DNA of 47,546 nucleotides from CAZBSE01 sp964494385 (GCA_964494385.1 CAZBSE010000014.1:1-47546); one strand, 5' to 3'; counted from the stretch's first letter, positions 17,293 through 26,258 are shown. The notes: generated by a model from the sequence alone, not told the origin. Translations and numbers: made by a program.

Positions 17293-17349
17293 TTTCCGGT
17301 ATATATATTAGTAGTATATATTACAATCTCAAAAAAGCCTATTATATCT

Positions 17350-17376
17350 ATACTCTTTTATCAAATAAAAGAGTAT
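17350..17376. repeat. 12-bp perfect inverted repeat between NYN and plsY
   Basis: ATACTCTTTTAT (17350-17361) and ATAAAAGAGTAT (17365-17376) are perfectly complementary with a 3-base spacer. No T run follows on either strand. With the neighbouring dyads it makes the 408-base divergent region 17131-17538 unusually rich in symmetrical elements. No gene was found in that region. Confidence 0.6.
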
Positions 17377-17464
17377 TTAATCAAATGATAACATATCGAT
17401 ATATGAAATTAATAATATATCTACTATATCCGCCTATTAACCGTTTTTTAATGAATTTTCTTTG

Positions 17465-17473
17465 TGATATAAT
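17465..17473 (+). promoter_or_regulatory. Extended -10 promoter for plsY-nrdR
   Basis: TGATATAAT is a perfect extended -10 (TG-N-TATAAT, with TATAAT at 17468-17473). The -35 position 17 bases upstream (TTTTTA) is poor, which is normal for this promoter type. The plsY start is 65 bases downstream. Confidence 0.55.
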
Positions 17474-17538
17474 CAATTCATCATTATTAAATACCATATT
17501 ACCCGGTAATATTTTTACTGATTAACCATAGGAGTGGG

Positions 17539-18183
17539 ATGCTTCTACAAAACTTTTACCTGAATACCGCAGTTATTTTCTTAATATCTTACCTTATCGG
17601 TTCCTTTCCGACAGCATATATTGCAGGAAAAATAAAAGGCATTGACCTGCGCGAGGAAGGAACTAAAAATATCGGTGGTATGAATACAATTACAAATGTA
17701 GGGAAGGTTGCCGGTGTTATGGTAATAATAGCAGATATCGGAAAAGGCGCTCTGGTTGCATACCTGGCCACTATATTTTCGGAACATGTCTTTATCCCGC
17801 TGCTTGCCGTTGTTTTTGCGGTAATAGGTCATAACTGGATGGTCTATATAGGTTTTAAGGGCGGTAAAGGGGTCTCTACATTCCTGGGCGGATTGTTTTA
17901 CCTGTCGCCCATATCGTTTCCTTTCCTTTATCTGCTGTTCATACCCATAGCACTGTTTATTACCAAGGATACCTATCTCTCCACCTCGCTGGGATTCTTT
18001 TTATTTTCTTTTTTCCTCTGGACCTACGAGGGGAGCTCCTGGTGGTTAATATTCGGGCTGCTAATAACCCTGGTTTACAGTATAAAAAGTTTTGGCCTTC
18101 TAAAAACATACTACACCCGGAGAAGAAAAGACGTCAGCCCGGTAATGAAAAAAATATTCAAGCCATTTTTTAAAGGAATGTAA
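17539..18183 (+). CDS. plsY: Acyl-phosphate:glycerol-3-phosphate acyltransferase PlsY
   Basis: This 214-residue polytopic membrane protein has the three PlsY signatures: the first SYLIGSFPTAYIAGKIKGIDLREEGTKNIGGMNT (Gly-Ser-Pro and GxxNIG type), then AVIGHNWMVYIGFKGGKGVSTFLG, then a final helix pair. It transfers acyl groups from acyl phosphate to glycerol-3-phosphate, the first step of phospholipid synthesis in most bacteria; the PlsC-like enzyme at 5.1 kb could do the second. AGGAG lies four bases before the ATG. It is followed by nrdR after three bases, so the two are co-transcribed. Confidence 0.95.
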   Translation: MLLQNFYLNTAVIFLISYLIGSFPTAYIAGKIKGIDLREEGTKNIGGMNTITNVGKVAGVMVIIADIGKGALVAYLATIFSEHVFIPLLAVVFAVIGHNWMVYIGFKGGKGVSTFLGGLFYLSPISFPFLYLLFIPIALFITKDTYLSTSLGFFLFSFFLWTYEGSSWWLIFGLLITLVYSIKSFGLLKTYYTRRRKDVSPVMKKIFKPFFKGM

Positions 18184-18186
18184 AAT

Positions 18187-18642
18187 ATGAAGTGTCCTTA
18201 CTGTTCAAATCCTGATACAAGAGTTATAGATTCAAGGTTAACTGACTCTAATGACAGTGTCAGAAGAAGAAGAATGTGCGAAAAATGCGGTAAGAGATTC
18301 ACTACCTATGAAAGGCTGGAGAACCAACCCATCGCAGTTATAAAGAAGGATAACACCAGGGAGCCTTTTGATAAAAATAAAATACTGAGCGGTTTGATCA
18401 GGGCCTGTATAAAAAGAAACATAAGCACGGAAATCTTGAATAAAATTGTGGATGATATAGAAAACGAAATCTCCAACATGCCTTCCAATGAAATTCATTC
18501 CAGCGAAATAGGAAACCTGGTATTAAAAAGATTAAAAGATCTGGATAAAGTAGCCTATATCAGATTTGCTTCCGTTTACAAGCAGTTTAACAACATCAGA
18601 CAATTCACCAAGGAATTATCGGAACTGCAAAAACCAAAATAA
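18187..18642 (+). CDS. nrdR: Transcriptional repressor NrdR
   Basis: This 151-residue protein is full length. An N-terminal zinc ribbon (C3, C6, C31, C34) with the RVIDSR and RRRRMCEKCGKRFTTYE signatures binds DNA, and the ATP-cone domain (about 49-139, VIKKDNTREPFDKNKI onward) senses ATP/dATP. NrdR represses ribonucleotide reductase genes. Two boxes matching its known consensus sit across the promoter of nrdJ at 34260-34307, which makes that gene its likely target. AAAGGA is nine bases before the ATG. Confidence 0.97.
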   Translation: MKCPYCSNPDTRVIDSRLTDSNDSVRRRRMCEKCGKRFTTYERLENQPIAVIKKDNTREPFDKNKILSGLIRACIKRNISTEILNKIVDDIENEISNMPSNEIHSSEIGNLVLKRLKDLDKVAYIRFASVYKQFNNIRQFTKELSELQKPK

Positions 18643-18655
18643 GATCCAGCCTTAT

Positions 18656-19813
18656 CTATAATTTATATCTCAGCACCGCACCTATACTTCCCGCTTCCGT
18701 AAGCTTTTTGCTTGCCTCTATATCCACAATTTCGCATCCCTGGTTTAAGGCATCTTCTACTATTTCATCAACAATATCATTATAAAATACAAGTTTCCCC
18801 CCGCAATAGGGGCAGCTATCCTTATGCTCAATAGTCAGATAGCGGCATAAGTCGCATATATAGCCCTGGTGCACAAACTGCCTCTCATATATTAAGGCCC
18901 TTATCTGTTCGACTAACAGTGATTTTATTGTGGCATCAATCCCAAGCACACCCATCCCATTGGGATTATATTCGTCAATCAGTTTGTCAACCAGATCATT
19001 TTTGGTCCTGGTCTCAAATTCATCGATAACCTCCCTGGCCTTCCCGCTGACTAAAGAAACGCTTGAATCCGGCTCGGCATCTATGCTGCCGATATGTTTT
19101 GACTGCAGGTAACTGTGCAGATAATTATAAAAGCCGGGAATAATTTCCTTTCTGCCGCCCAGGATCAAATAATCAAATTTCCTATCCTTAAAAAGTTCCA
19201 GGGTTTTCTCATTTACCAGCTTGAAGAAATGATGCAGTTTTTCTTCCAGCCTCCCCAGAATCTTTTTTTCTCTTAATGCCGCCTGACTCCTAAAATTTAC
19301 CTTTGAGGGGACGTCGCTTATAAATGCGGCAAGATATTGGTTAATTTCACCCAGATAGACCGAATAAATCTGCGCCTTTTCCCTGTTTATAAGCAGTACC
19401 CCATATTTTTTAGAATTACTTATGAGTGTCCTTATATTCTGGGTATACGGCTTTGGGTCAATGATGATTTTGGATCTCATTATTATTGGTATTCTAAATT
19501 CCTCCCACAGTCCGTCCCCGGAGGAAAAAATTACCAGCGTTTTAGCGGAATCGGCTCTAAAATTATCATTCACAAAAGCTTTTAACCTCTCAAGGATTCC
19601 CAGTATTTCCTTTCTCCGGTTTTTGTCAAAGCCGGGACCGGATACCAATTTCTCCCTGCTGGCGGCAATCATTGAATTTAATCTGGTCTGATAATTTTTC
19701 TTGGTAATCCTTGACCTATCCACCAGAAGGTAAAGACTTACAACCTGTTTTCCGGTGGGAACATAGTTCAGTATTGCCTCAAGTCCCCTGGCATCCCTAT
19801 TTGAATTTGTCAT
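18656..19813 (-). CDS. baeRF-type (archaeo-eukaryotic release factor 1-like) protein
   Basis: This 385-residue protein resembles the bacterial eRF1-like (baeRF) families. It has an N-terminal alpha/beta domain with VVSLYLLVDRSRI, a central domain with KYGVLLINREKAQIYSVYLGEI and FDYLILGGRKEIIPGF (eRF1 domains 2/3-like), and a C-terminal part with a zinc ribbon (CDLCRYL...CPYCGGKL, about 320-345) and a final DIVDEIVEDALNQGCEIVDIE motif as in eRF1/Pelota domain 3. No GGQ peptide-release motif is visible, so ordinary termination activity is unlikely; ribosome rescue or quality control is suggested for some baeRFs but unproven. The ATG has GAGAGGG upstream. Divergent from the LpxL-like gene. Confidence 0.7.
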   Translation of the reverse strand: MTNSNRDARGLEAILNYVPTGKQVVSLYLLVDRSRITKKNYQTRLNSMIAASREKLVSGPGFDKNRRKEILGILERLKAFVNDNFRADSAKTLVIFSSGDGLWEEFRIPIIMRSKIIIDPKPYTQNIRTLISNSKKYGVLLINREKAQIYSVYLGEINQYLAAFISDVPSKVNFRSQAALREKKILGRLEEKLHHFFKLVNEKTLELFKDRKFDYLILGGRKEIIPGFYNYLHSYLQSKHIGSIDAEPDSSVSLVSGKAREVIDEFETRTKNDLVDKLIDEYNPNGMGVLGIDATIKSLLVEQIRALIYERQFVHQGYICDLCRYLTIEHKDSCPYCGGKLVFYNDIVDEIVEDALNQGCEIVDIEASKKLTEAGSIGAVLRYKL

Positions 19814-19898
19814 AAACCCTCTCTTGCTCTTAATTAATAAGAATTATAAACACATACTTTATTGTCACCATAAAGACACTTTTAATTAAAACTTCAAT

Positions 19899-19927
19899 TT
19901 GTAACAAAAATTTATTATTATTATACA
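19899..19927 (+). promoter_or_regulatory. Promoter for the LpxL/PatA-like gene
   Basis: TTGTAA (19899-19904), a 17-base spacer and TATACA (19922-19927) precede the start at 19954. Each element has four of six consensus bases; the surrounding sequence is AT-rich, so this is moderate evidence. Confidence 0.4.
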
Positions 19928-19953
19928 ATATATATTCAATAAAGAGAGCACTG

Positions 19954-20811
19954 ATGTTTGGTTATATCGGATATAAAATTCTTGAATTTATCGCTGTTGC
20001 AACCCCCTACCCCATTACATATTGTATCGGGGCCTTTGGCGCCATGCTGTGGTTTTTTACCGGCGTCAATGTTGCAAACATTAAAAAAAATATATCAAAT
20101 GTGCTGGGCCTTAACATAAATGATAAGAAAACTAACAATATAGCCAAGAAGGTCTTTATAAACTGGGCAAAAAATGTTGTCGATTTCCTGAAGCATCCGG
20201 TCGTCTCCGGGGAAAAACTGAAACAAAGAGTAGAAGTAAACGGCCTTGAGAATCTTGACAGCGGACTGCAAAAGGGCAGGGGGGTGGTCATCGTAACGGT
20301 CCATATCGGCAACTTTGAATGGGGCGCCTGCAAACTGGCACTGGAAGGATATAAAATATGGGGTGTCAGTCTGGTAAGAAAAAACAGTCTAATATCAAAA
20401 TTCTTCGAGTCAAACAGATTATCAAAGGGGCTCAAGACTCTGTACATCAACAAAATGCTGCATGTTTTCAGGATACTTAAAGATAACGAAATCATAGCCA
20501 TACCTTCCGACTGGGATCCCACGGGCCAGGCAGCCAGACCATTTAATTTTTTCGGGAAAACAGCCTATCTTCCCACCGGAGCCCTGCAGATAGCCTTAAA
20601 GTCAGGGGCATCACTGATCCCCAGCTTTATATGGAGAAAAGATAAATACAACCATTCCCTGATTATCAAAAAGCCCATTGACCTTGCAAGGAAGGGTAGC
20701 AAGGAGACACTGATTAATAAAAATATGGGAAAGATTCTGAAGGTCATGGAGAAATATATCAGAAATCATATTTCAGAATGGGAAATGTTTCACGATATTT
20801 GGAGCAAATAA
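19954..20811 (+). CDS. LpxL/PatA-family lipid acyltransferase
   Basis: This 285-residue protein belongs to the bacterial lipid A/PIM acyltransferase family. It has an N-terminal hydrophobic segment (about 15-40), the catalytic H-x4-E in VTVHIGNFEWGA (about 117-124), an IPSDWDPTG segment and LIPSFIWRKD. In Gram-negatives these enzymes acylate lipid A; in actinobacteria the same fold (PatA) acylates phosphatidylinositol mannosides. No Lpx genes are in the window, and other genes point to an actinobacterial relative, so a PIM-type role is my inference. AGAG lies five bases before the ATG. Confidence 0.8.
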   Translation: MFGYIGYKILEFIAVATPYPITYCIGAFGAMLWFFTGVNVANIKKNISNVLGLNINDKKTNNIAKKVFINWAKNVVDFLKHPVVSGEKLKQRVEVNGLENLDSGLQKGRGVVIVTVHIGNFEWGACKLALEGYKIWGVSLVRKNSLISKFFESNRLSKGLKTLYINKMLHVFRILKDNEIIAIPSDWDPTGQAARPFNFFGKTAYLPTGALQIALKSGASLIPSFIWRKDKYNHSLIIKKPIDLARKGSKETLINKNMGKILKVMEKYIRNHISEWEMFHDIWSK

Positions 20812-20924
20812 TCATTTGCAGTCATTTACGATTTACTCACCACAACTTATATGATTTAATATTTAATAGCCCAAAAATTCAGCCGGTTCTGTTAACGGAC
20901 AATATATAAAAGAGGAGAATAGAG

Positions 20925-23768
20925 ATTAACGGTAAAACAATCAAATCCGCAGAAGACTCTGCTTCTTCCGGTATGGTTCTGTGGCACACCGGTGCCGTTG
21001 AGCAGGTACTGAAGACCTTAAAAACCAATCCTAAAACGGGCATAAGTGAAAAAGAAGCCGGGGAGCGGATCGATCAATACGGATATAATCAGCTGGAGGC
21101 AAAAAAGGGGCGGACACCTTTTAAAATCTTTATTTCACAATTCAATGATTTTATGATATGGATACTTATTGCTGCCGCTTTCATATCCGGGATAATTATA
21201 AGGGAGATAACAGACGCGATTGTCATACTCATCATACTGGTAATAAATTCAGTCCTTGGCTTCGTCCAGGAGTTTCGTGCTGAAAAAGCCCTGCAGGCCC
21301 TAAAAGAGCTTGCTTCCCCCAGTGCCCTGGTAATAAGGGACGGCAGGGAAAGCAGCATTTCTTCTAAAAGGCTGGTGCCGGGCGATATTATCAAGCTAAC
21401 TGCAGGGGACCTCGTGCCCGCAGACTGCAGGGTAATAGATAATGTGAATCTTCAGGCAAACGAATCAATCATCACCGGCGAATCCCTGCCAGTAAATAAA
21501 ATTACCGGTTCCATCGGCAAAAACAATATTCCCCTGGGAGACAGGAAAAATATCCTGTTCAGCGGTACCACTATTGTCAAGGGGAGATGCAGTGCGGTAG
21601 TGACAGGCACAGGCAATGATACTGAAATCGGAAAAATTGCCAGTATGGTCCAGGAAGAAGAAGAACTCACGCCTCTTCAGATAGAATTAAAAACCGTAGG
21701 CAAGAAGATCGGTATTATCTGTCTGGCCGTAAGCGTGATTGTCTTCCTGTCGGGAATATTAAAGGGCAATTCGGTGGCGCAGATGCTCCTGGTAGCCGTT
21801 GCCCTGGCAGTAGCGGCAATACCCGAAGGACTGCCGGCAATAGTTACGGTATCCCTGGCGCTTGGTGTACAGAAAATGGCCAGGAGTAATGCCATAGTCC
21901 GTAAATTAAGCTCTGTTGAGACCCTGGGCAGCGTATCCGTAATCTGTACCGATAAAACAGGTACCCTTACCAAAAACAAAATGATGGTCCGCAAAATTTA
22001 CTGTGGATTGAAAGAGGATAAAAACTATAATAAGTTTATAGAAATACATAATAAGACAGGCAGCGGCGGCCTTAAAAAGACGCTCTTCTTAAAAGAGATG
22101 GATGACGGCAGTGCATTAAAACTCCTTGTTGAAAATGCTGTCCTTTGCAATGATGCTTACTACACAAATAAAAAAACGCAGCAGATCACAGGTGATCCCA
22201 CTGAAGTAGCGCTTGTCGAACTGGGTAATTTTTATTCCATAGATAAAAGCAAATTAGAAAAAACCCATCCCAGGGTGCTGGAAGAACCTTTCGATTCCGA
22301 TCGTAAAATGATGACCACCATCAATAAAATACCTGCCGGCACCGTAAATGGTCGTAAGAAGTATATCCTGTTCTCAAAAGGAGCTCCCGAGGTAATTGCG
22401 GATAAATGCAGTAAAATAATTAAGAACGGTAGAATAGAAAACTTAACCGATTCGGGCAGGAAAGAAATCAGCAAAAGTAATTTTCTTCTTGCAGAAAAGG
22501 CGATGAGAAACCTGGCCTTTGCATTCAAATATATGGAAAAGCTCCCCGGTGAGCAGAAAGTCAAAGAATCAGAGAAAGATCTGGTATATCTGGGTACAGT
22601 GGGAATGATCGATCCTCCCAGACCCGAAGTATATCAGGCCATTGAACAATGCAGGAGAGCCAATATCAAGATAATTATGGTAACCGGGGACCATAATATA
22701 ACTGCCAGAGCAATAGGAGAAGAACTGGGGATACTCGGCCCCGGGGACAGGGTAATTGACAGTACCGAATTTGGCGAGATGACCAGCCAGGAACTTGATG
22801 ACCAGATAGAGAACATAAGAATATTCGCCAGGGTATCTCCCGCCAATAAGGTTGATATAGTGGAAGCTTTAAAGAGAAAACATCATATAGTAGCCATGAC
22901 AGGTGATGGGATAAATGACGCCCCATCCCTCAAAAAAGCTGATATAGGTATTGCCATGGGCATTGCGGGAACCGATGTAAGCAAGGAATCAAGTGATATG
23001 ATTTTAACCGATGACAACTTCGCAACCATAGTAACGGCAGTAAAGCAGGGAAGATCAATATATGACAATCTTAAGAAATTCATATTATTTTTACTGTCAT
23101 GCAACATTTCGGAAGTTCTCCTCATGTTTATTTCCATAGTCATAGGAGATTATATATTTTACCTTATTACCGGCCAGAGAGGATTCTTATACATACCTCT
23201 TCTGCCGGTGCAGATATTGTGGATGAACCTTATAACGGACGGCCTGCCGGCTATGGCGCTTGGGATAGATCCCCCCGAAAAAAACATAATGGACAGAAGG
23301 GCCACCAAGAAAAAGGAACAGATTCTAAGCAAAAGAGGGCTGGGTACGGTTGTATGGCAGGGTATGGTCCTGACCCTTGGGGTGCTGTTCATATATTTTG
23401 CCGGGCCGGTGCTCTTCCATACCAATGATTTTTTCCACGACCGGGAGATTTTTCAGACTTCCGTTTTTACCACCCTGGTATTAACCCAGCTTCTCCATAC
23501 TTTTAACTTCAGGTTCGAGGATAAGGGCATATTCACAAGAAATATATTAGAAAATAAATACCTCAATCTTGCTGTGATTGCATCTATCCTGCTGCAGGTC
23601 GGAATAGTTTATGTCCCCTGGCTCCAGGGCATATTTAAAACCGCGGACCTCGGCTTATATCACTGGCTGCTTATCATAGCAAGTTCGATAGTGCCGGTGC
23701 TGATTATAAATTTTGTAAACGAATTAATCTACAAAAAGAAAAAAGTTTATACTTATGAGCAGTCTTAA
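20925..23768 (+). CDS. P-type Ca2+-transporting ATPase (type IIA-like)
   Basis: The protein has all P-type ATPase motifs: ITGES in the actuator, PEGLP in M4, the phosphorylation site DKTGTLTK, KGAPE in the nucleotide domain, MVTGDH and MTGDGINDAP. The M4 Glu (AAIPEGLPA) and M6 NLITDGLPA residues fit the SERCA/PMR1 Ca2+ site, so it probably expels Ca2+ (or Mn2+). The ATG at 20973 has no SD. The frame is open upstream to ATT at 20925, seven bases after AGAGGAG (20911-20917), so I annotate ATT as the start (947 residues). A 931-residue form from 20973 is the conservative alternative. Confidence 0.9.
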   Translation: MNGKTIKSAEDSASSGMVLWHTGAVEQVLKTLKTNPKTGISEKEAGERIDQYGYNQLEAKKGRTPFKIFISQFNDFMIWILIAAAFISGIIIREITDAIVILIILVINSVLGFVQEFRAEKALQALKELASPSALVIRDGRESSISSKRLVPGDIIKLTAGDLVPADCRVIDNVNLQANESIITGESLPVNKITGSIGKNNIPLGDRKNILFSGTTIVKGRCSAVVTGTGNDTEIGKIASMVQEEEELTPLQIELKTVGKKIGIICLAVSVIVFLSGILKGNSVAQMLLVAVALAVAAIPEGLPAIVTVSLALGVQKMARSNAIVRKLSSVETLGSVSVICTDKTGTLTKNKMMVRKIYCGLKEDKNYNKFIEIHNKTGSGGLKKTLFLKEMDDGSALKLLVENAVLCNDAYYTNKKTQQITGDPTEVALVELGNFYSIDKSKLEKTHPRVLEEPFDSDRKMMTTINKIPAGTVNGRKKYILFSKGAPEVIADKCSKIIKNGRIENLTDSGRKEISKSNFLLAEKAMRNLAFAFKYMEKLPGEQKVKESEKDLVYLGTVGMIDPPRPEVYQAIEQCRRANIKIIMVTGDHNITARAIGEELGILGPGDRVIDSTEFGEMTSQELDDQIENIRIFARVSPANKVDIVEALKRKHHIVAMTGDGINDAPSLKKADIGIAMGIAGTDVSKESSDMILTDDNFATIVTAVKQGRSIYDNLKKFILFLLSCNISEVLLMFISIVIGDYIFYLITGQRGFLYIPLLPVQILWMNLITDGLPAMALGIDPPEKNIMDRRATKKKEQILSKRGLGTVVWQGMVLTLGVLFIYFAGPVLFHTNDFFHDREIFQTSVFTTLVLTQLLHTFNFRFEDKGIFTRNILENKYLNLAVIASILLQVGIVYVPWLQGIFKTADLGLYHWLLIIASSIVPVLIINFVNELIYKKKKVYTYEQS

Positions 23769-23777
23769 TATTTACAA

Positions 23778-24176
23778 TCAGGGTAATGTTTTAAAACCCT
23801 GTTCTTTAAAATGTCTGTCAAAAGTAAAAACTTTTTTTAACCCAAGAAGCCGCATCATTTCAAAACTAGTATAGTCAATAAAACTAATATTTTTTCTACC
23901 TGCAATTAACAAACTACTAATAGCTATATTATGAACTCTTTCATCTACCCAATGAATATTAAGAATTGGAATTATTTCATCCTGGAACGCTCTAAGCGCA
24001 TCTAATCCTAGCCTGTTCTGGATCAATACCACAGTTTCAATTACTATATAATTAGAACTATGAAATATTTCTTCATTTTCTATTAACTTTAAAAAAATAT
24101 CCCTGGATTCTTTATAAAATTTATCCCCAGAATCTAAAATCGCAAAAAATGCACTGGTATCTATGTATATGCTCAT
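23778..24176 (-). CDS. VapC-like PIN-domain toxin
   Basis: This 132-residue PIN-domain protein has the first catalytic Asp in MSIYIDTSAFFAIL (D6), a mid-domain Glu in YIVIETVVLI, and the C-terminal FIDYTSFEMMRLLG...FTFDRHF motif of the VapC family. VapC toxins are Mg2+-dependent RNases that usually cleave tRNA or rRNA. It overlaps the antitoxin gene by four bases (ATGA), the standard toxin-antitoxin layout. Its Arg/Lys-poor, AT-rich codon style matches mobile TA pairs. Confidence 0.85.
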   Translation of the reverse strand: MSIYIDTSAFFAILDSGDKFYKESRDIFLKLIENEEIFHSSNYIVIETVVLIQNRLGLDALRAFQDEIIPILNIHWVDERVHNIAISSLLIAGRKNISFIDYTSFEMMRLLGLKKVFTFDRHFKEQGFKTLP

Positions 24177-24421
24177 TTCTCAAAGTCTTCAGTTAAATAT
24201 TTGTCATGTTTAATCGAAATATCTTTTTCCCCTGATTTAAATTTTCCTATTGAATTTATTGCTTTGTTGTATTTCTCTTTGTTACTTATCAGACATTTAC
24301 TGGCAGAATAACAATTTATACACTCCCTTATTATCCCGGCAACAGAAGTATTCTCCTTTGCTGAAATATCCTTCAACATTCTATATTGTTTCTCAGTCAA
24401 TTGTATTTGAGTTCTTTTCAT
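24173..24421 (-). CDS. Ribbon-helix-helix antitoxin (VapB-like)
   Basis: This 82-residue protein starts with a ribbon-helix-helix DNA-binding domain (KRTQIQLTEKQYRMLKDISAKENTSVAGIIRECI), followed by a flexible charged tail that would wrap the toxin. Such antitoxins repress their own operon. A perfect inverted repeat around the -10 of its promoter (24446-24473) is the likely operator. GGGAA directly precedes the ATG. Confidence 0.83.
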   Translation of the reverse strand: MKRTQIQLTEKQYRMLKDISAKENTSVAGIIRECINCYSASKCLISNKEKYNKAINSIGKFKSGEKDISIKHDKYLTEDFEK

Positions 24422-24445
24422 TTCCCAGATTTTAGTTATACATTA

Positions 24446-24487
24446 TGATTACACTTATATTATATTGTAATCACCTGTAATTTTCAA
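24446..24487 (-). promoter_or_regulatory. vapBC promoter and operator
   Basis: On the minus strand -35 TTGAAA (24482-24487), a 17-base spacer and a perfect -10 TATAAT (24459-24464) form a strong promoter. TGATTACA (24446-24453) and TGTAATCA (24466-24473) form a perfect 8-bp inverted repeat with 12 bases between, flanking the -10, as expected for an autoregulating ribbon-helix-helix dimer pair. Confidence 0.75.
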
Positions 24488-24510
24488 TGCCTAATTGCTA
24501 ATTTAATAGT

Positions 24511-25359
24511 TCAGGTTCTTTTTCCCATCCTTACCCTTGCCCTTATTGCCGCTCCGATCACTGTAAAGAACAGCACCATTATCAGGAGTACCAGAGCAGT
24601 GCCCCACTGCTTATCTTCGGGAGCATTGGGAAGCTGGGTCGCCAGCACATATAGATGGTATGGAAGAGCCATTACCTGGCTGAATAATGAATTAGGCAGA
24701 TTTGGCTGGGAAAATGCAACTACGGTAAAGATTATTGGTGCGGTCTCGCCTGCTGCCCTGCCGATACCGATGACCGATCCTGTGATTATGCCCGGCAGCG
24801 CCTGGGGCAGCACTATCTTTACTACGGTCTGCCATTTAGTGGCACCCAGCGCAAAGGAAGCGTTCCTGTATGTATTGGGGACACTTTTTAATGCCTCTTC
24901 GGATGCAGTTATAATCACGGGCAGTATCAGAAAACCCAGTGTAAGAGAACCTGCAAGTATTGATTTACCGAATTTTAAAAACATAACAAAAAAACCGAGT
25001 CCGAACAATCCGAATACTACCGAAGGGACCCCGGACATATTTATAATTGAAAGCCTTATTATCCTGGTGAGCCTGTTTTTCCTGGCATATTCGTTAAGGT
25101 AAATAGCTGAAAATACCCCGATAGGCAGTGCAACTATGACCGTGCCCACTATCAGGTAAAGGGTCCCCAGAATGGCCGGCAGTATTCCCCCTTCCCGCAT
25201 TCCCGCCTTCGGCTTCTGGGATATGAACTCCCAGCTTAAGGCTGGCCCCCCTTTTATGAAAAGGTAAATTATTATACCGAATACAAAACTGATTACTATG
25301 ATACTTACAAAAAGCAATATGAAGTACCAGACATTCTGTTTTAAATACCTGTTTTTCAT
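24511..25359 (-). CDS. pstA: Phosphate ABC transporter permease PstA
   Basis: This 282-residue permease has six transmembrane helices and the binding-protein-dependent permease loop EALKSVPNTYRNASFALGATKWQTVVKIVLPQALPGIITGSVIGIGRAAGETAPIIF, which contacts the PstB ATPase. It forms the channel with PstC for high-affinity phosphate import. It ends the operon and starts 11 bases after pstC, with no good Shine-Dalgarno sequence, so translation is probably coupled to pstC. Confidence 0.95.
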   Translation of the reverse strand: MKNRYLKQNVWYFILLFVSIIVISFVFGIIIYLFIKGGPALSWEFISQKPKAGMREGGILPAILGTLYLIVGTVIVALPIGVFSAIYLNEYARKNRLTRIIRLSIINMSGVPSVVFGLFGLGFFVMFLKFGKSILAGSLTLGFLILPVIITASEEALKSVPNTYRNASFALGATKWQTVVKIVLPQALPGIITGSVIGIGRAAGETAPIIFTVVAFSQPNLPNSLFSQVMALPYHLYVLATQLPNAPEDKQWGTALVLLIMVLFFTVIGAAIRARVRMGKRT

Positions 25360-25370
25360 CTTTTTTTAAA

Positions 25371-26258
25371 TCAAATGCTTCTTATTCTCCCGACATACCT
25401 GTCAGCTATCAGATTGATTATAAAAGTTATGGCGAACAGTATCAGGCCTATGGCAAATAATGCCGAGTAATGCAGCCCTCCCTGGACGGTTTCCCCCATT
25501 TCCGCCGCTATGGTAGCCGTAATTGTCCTGACCGGCTGCAGCCAGGAGAATACAATTCTCGGAGAGTTTCCCGTAATCATCAGAACGGCCATGGTCTCCC
25601 CTACTATTCTTCCCAGCCCCAGCATTACTGCGGCCATAATACCCGAAGATGCGGCAGGGATTACGGTCCTCACCGTTGTTTCCCATTTTGTTGCTCCCAG
25701 TGCCAGTGATGCGTGCCTGAATCTATTGGGTACGGCATTTATAGCATCTTCGGAAATGGATATAATAGTGGGCAGGCTCATAAAAGCCAGCATTATGGAA
25801 CCGCTCAGTGCCGTAAGGCCGATACTTAAATGAAAGACATTTTTTATTAATGGAACTACGGTCTTAAGGCCGATAAAGCCTATGACCACCGATGGAATTG
25901 TGGCCAGCACTTCAATAATCGGCTTAAATAATTCCCTTACCAATTTTGGTGCCAGCTCGCCGATATAGATAGCCACTCCTACTCCCAGCGGCACCGTTAT
26001 AAGAATTCCCCCGAAGGCAACCTCCAGGGAACCAACCAGCAGCGGCACGAACCCGAATTTTTCAGTTACAGTCGGCGACCACCTGGTACCGGATAAAAAG
26101 TCAAATAATGGATAAGAGGAAAAAAATCTTATGGAGTTATAAATCAGAAAAGTAAGTATCAATCCCAATATAATTATAGAGATAATACCGTTTACAAAAA
26201 TGAACTTGCCGATAAAATAATTTTGGATATTTCTTAATCTTACTTTCAGCTTTTTCAT
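25371..26258 (-). CDS. pstC: Phosphate ABC transporter permease PstC
   Basis: This 295-residue permease has six hydrophobic segments and the typical PstC loop EDAINAVPNRFRHASLALGATKWETTVRTVIPAASSGIMAAVMLGLGRIVGETMAV. It pairs with PstA. A strong hairpin lies in the 139-base gap between pstS and pstC, which could keep expression of the membrane subunits below that of the binding protein. The SD before the ATG is weak. Confidence 0.95.
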   Translation of the reverse strand: MKKLKVRLRNIQNYFIGKFIFVNGIISIIILGLILTFLIYNSIRFFSSYPLFDFLSGTRWSPTVTEKFGFVPLLVGSLEVAFGGILITVPLGVGVAIYIGELAPKLVRELFKPIIEVLATIPSVVIGFIGLKTVVPLIKNVFHLSIGLTALSGSIMLAFMSLPTIISISEDAINAVPNRFRHASLALGATKWETTVRTVIPAASSGIMAAVMLGLGRIVGETMAVLMITGNSPRIVFSWLQPVRTITATIAAEMGETVQGGLHYSALFAIGLILFAITFIINLIADRYVGRIRSI

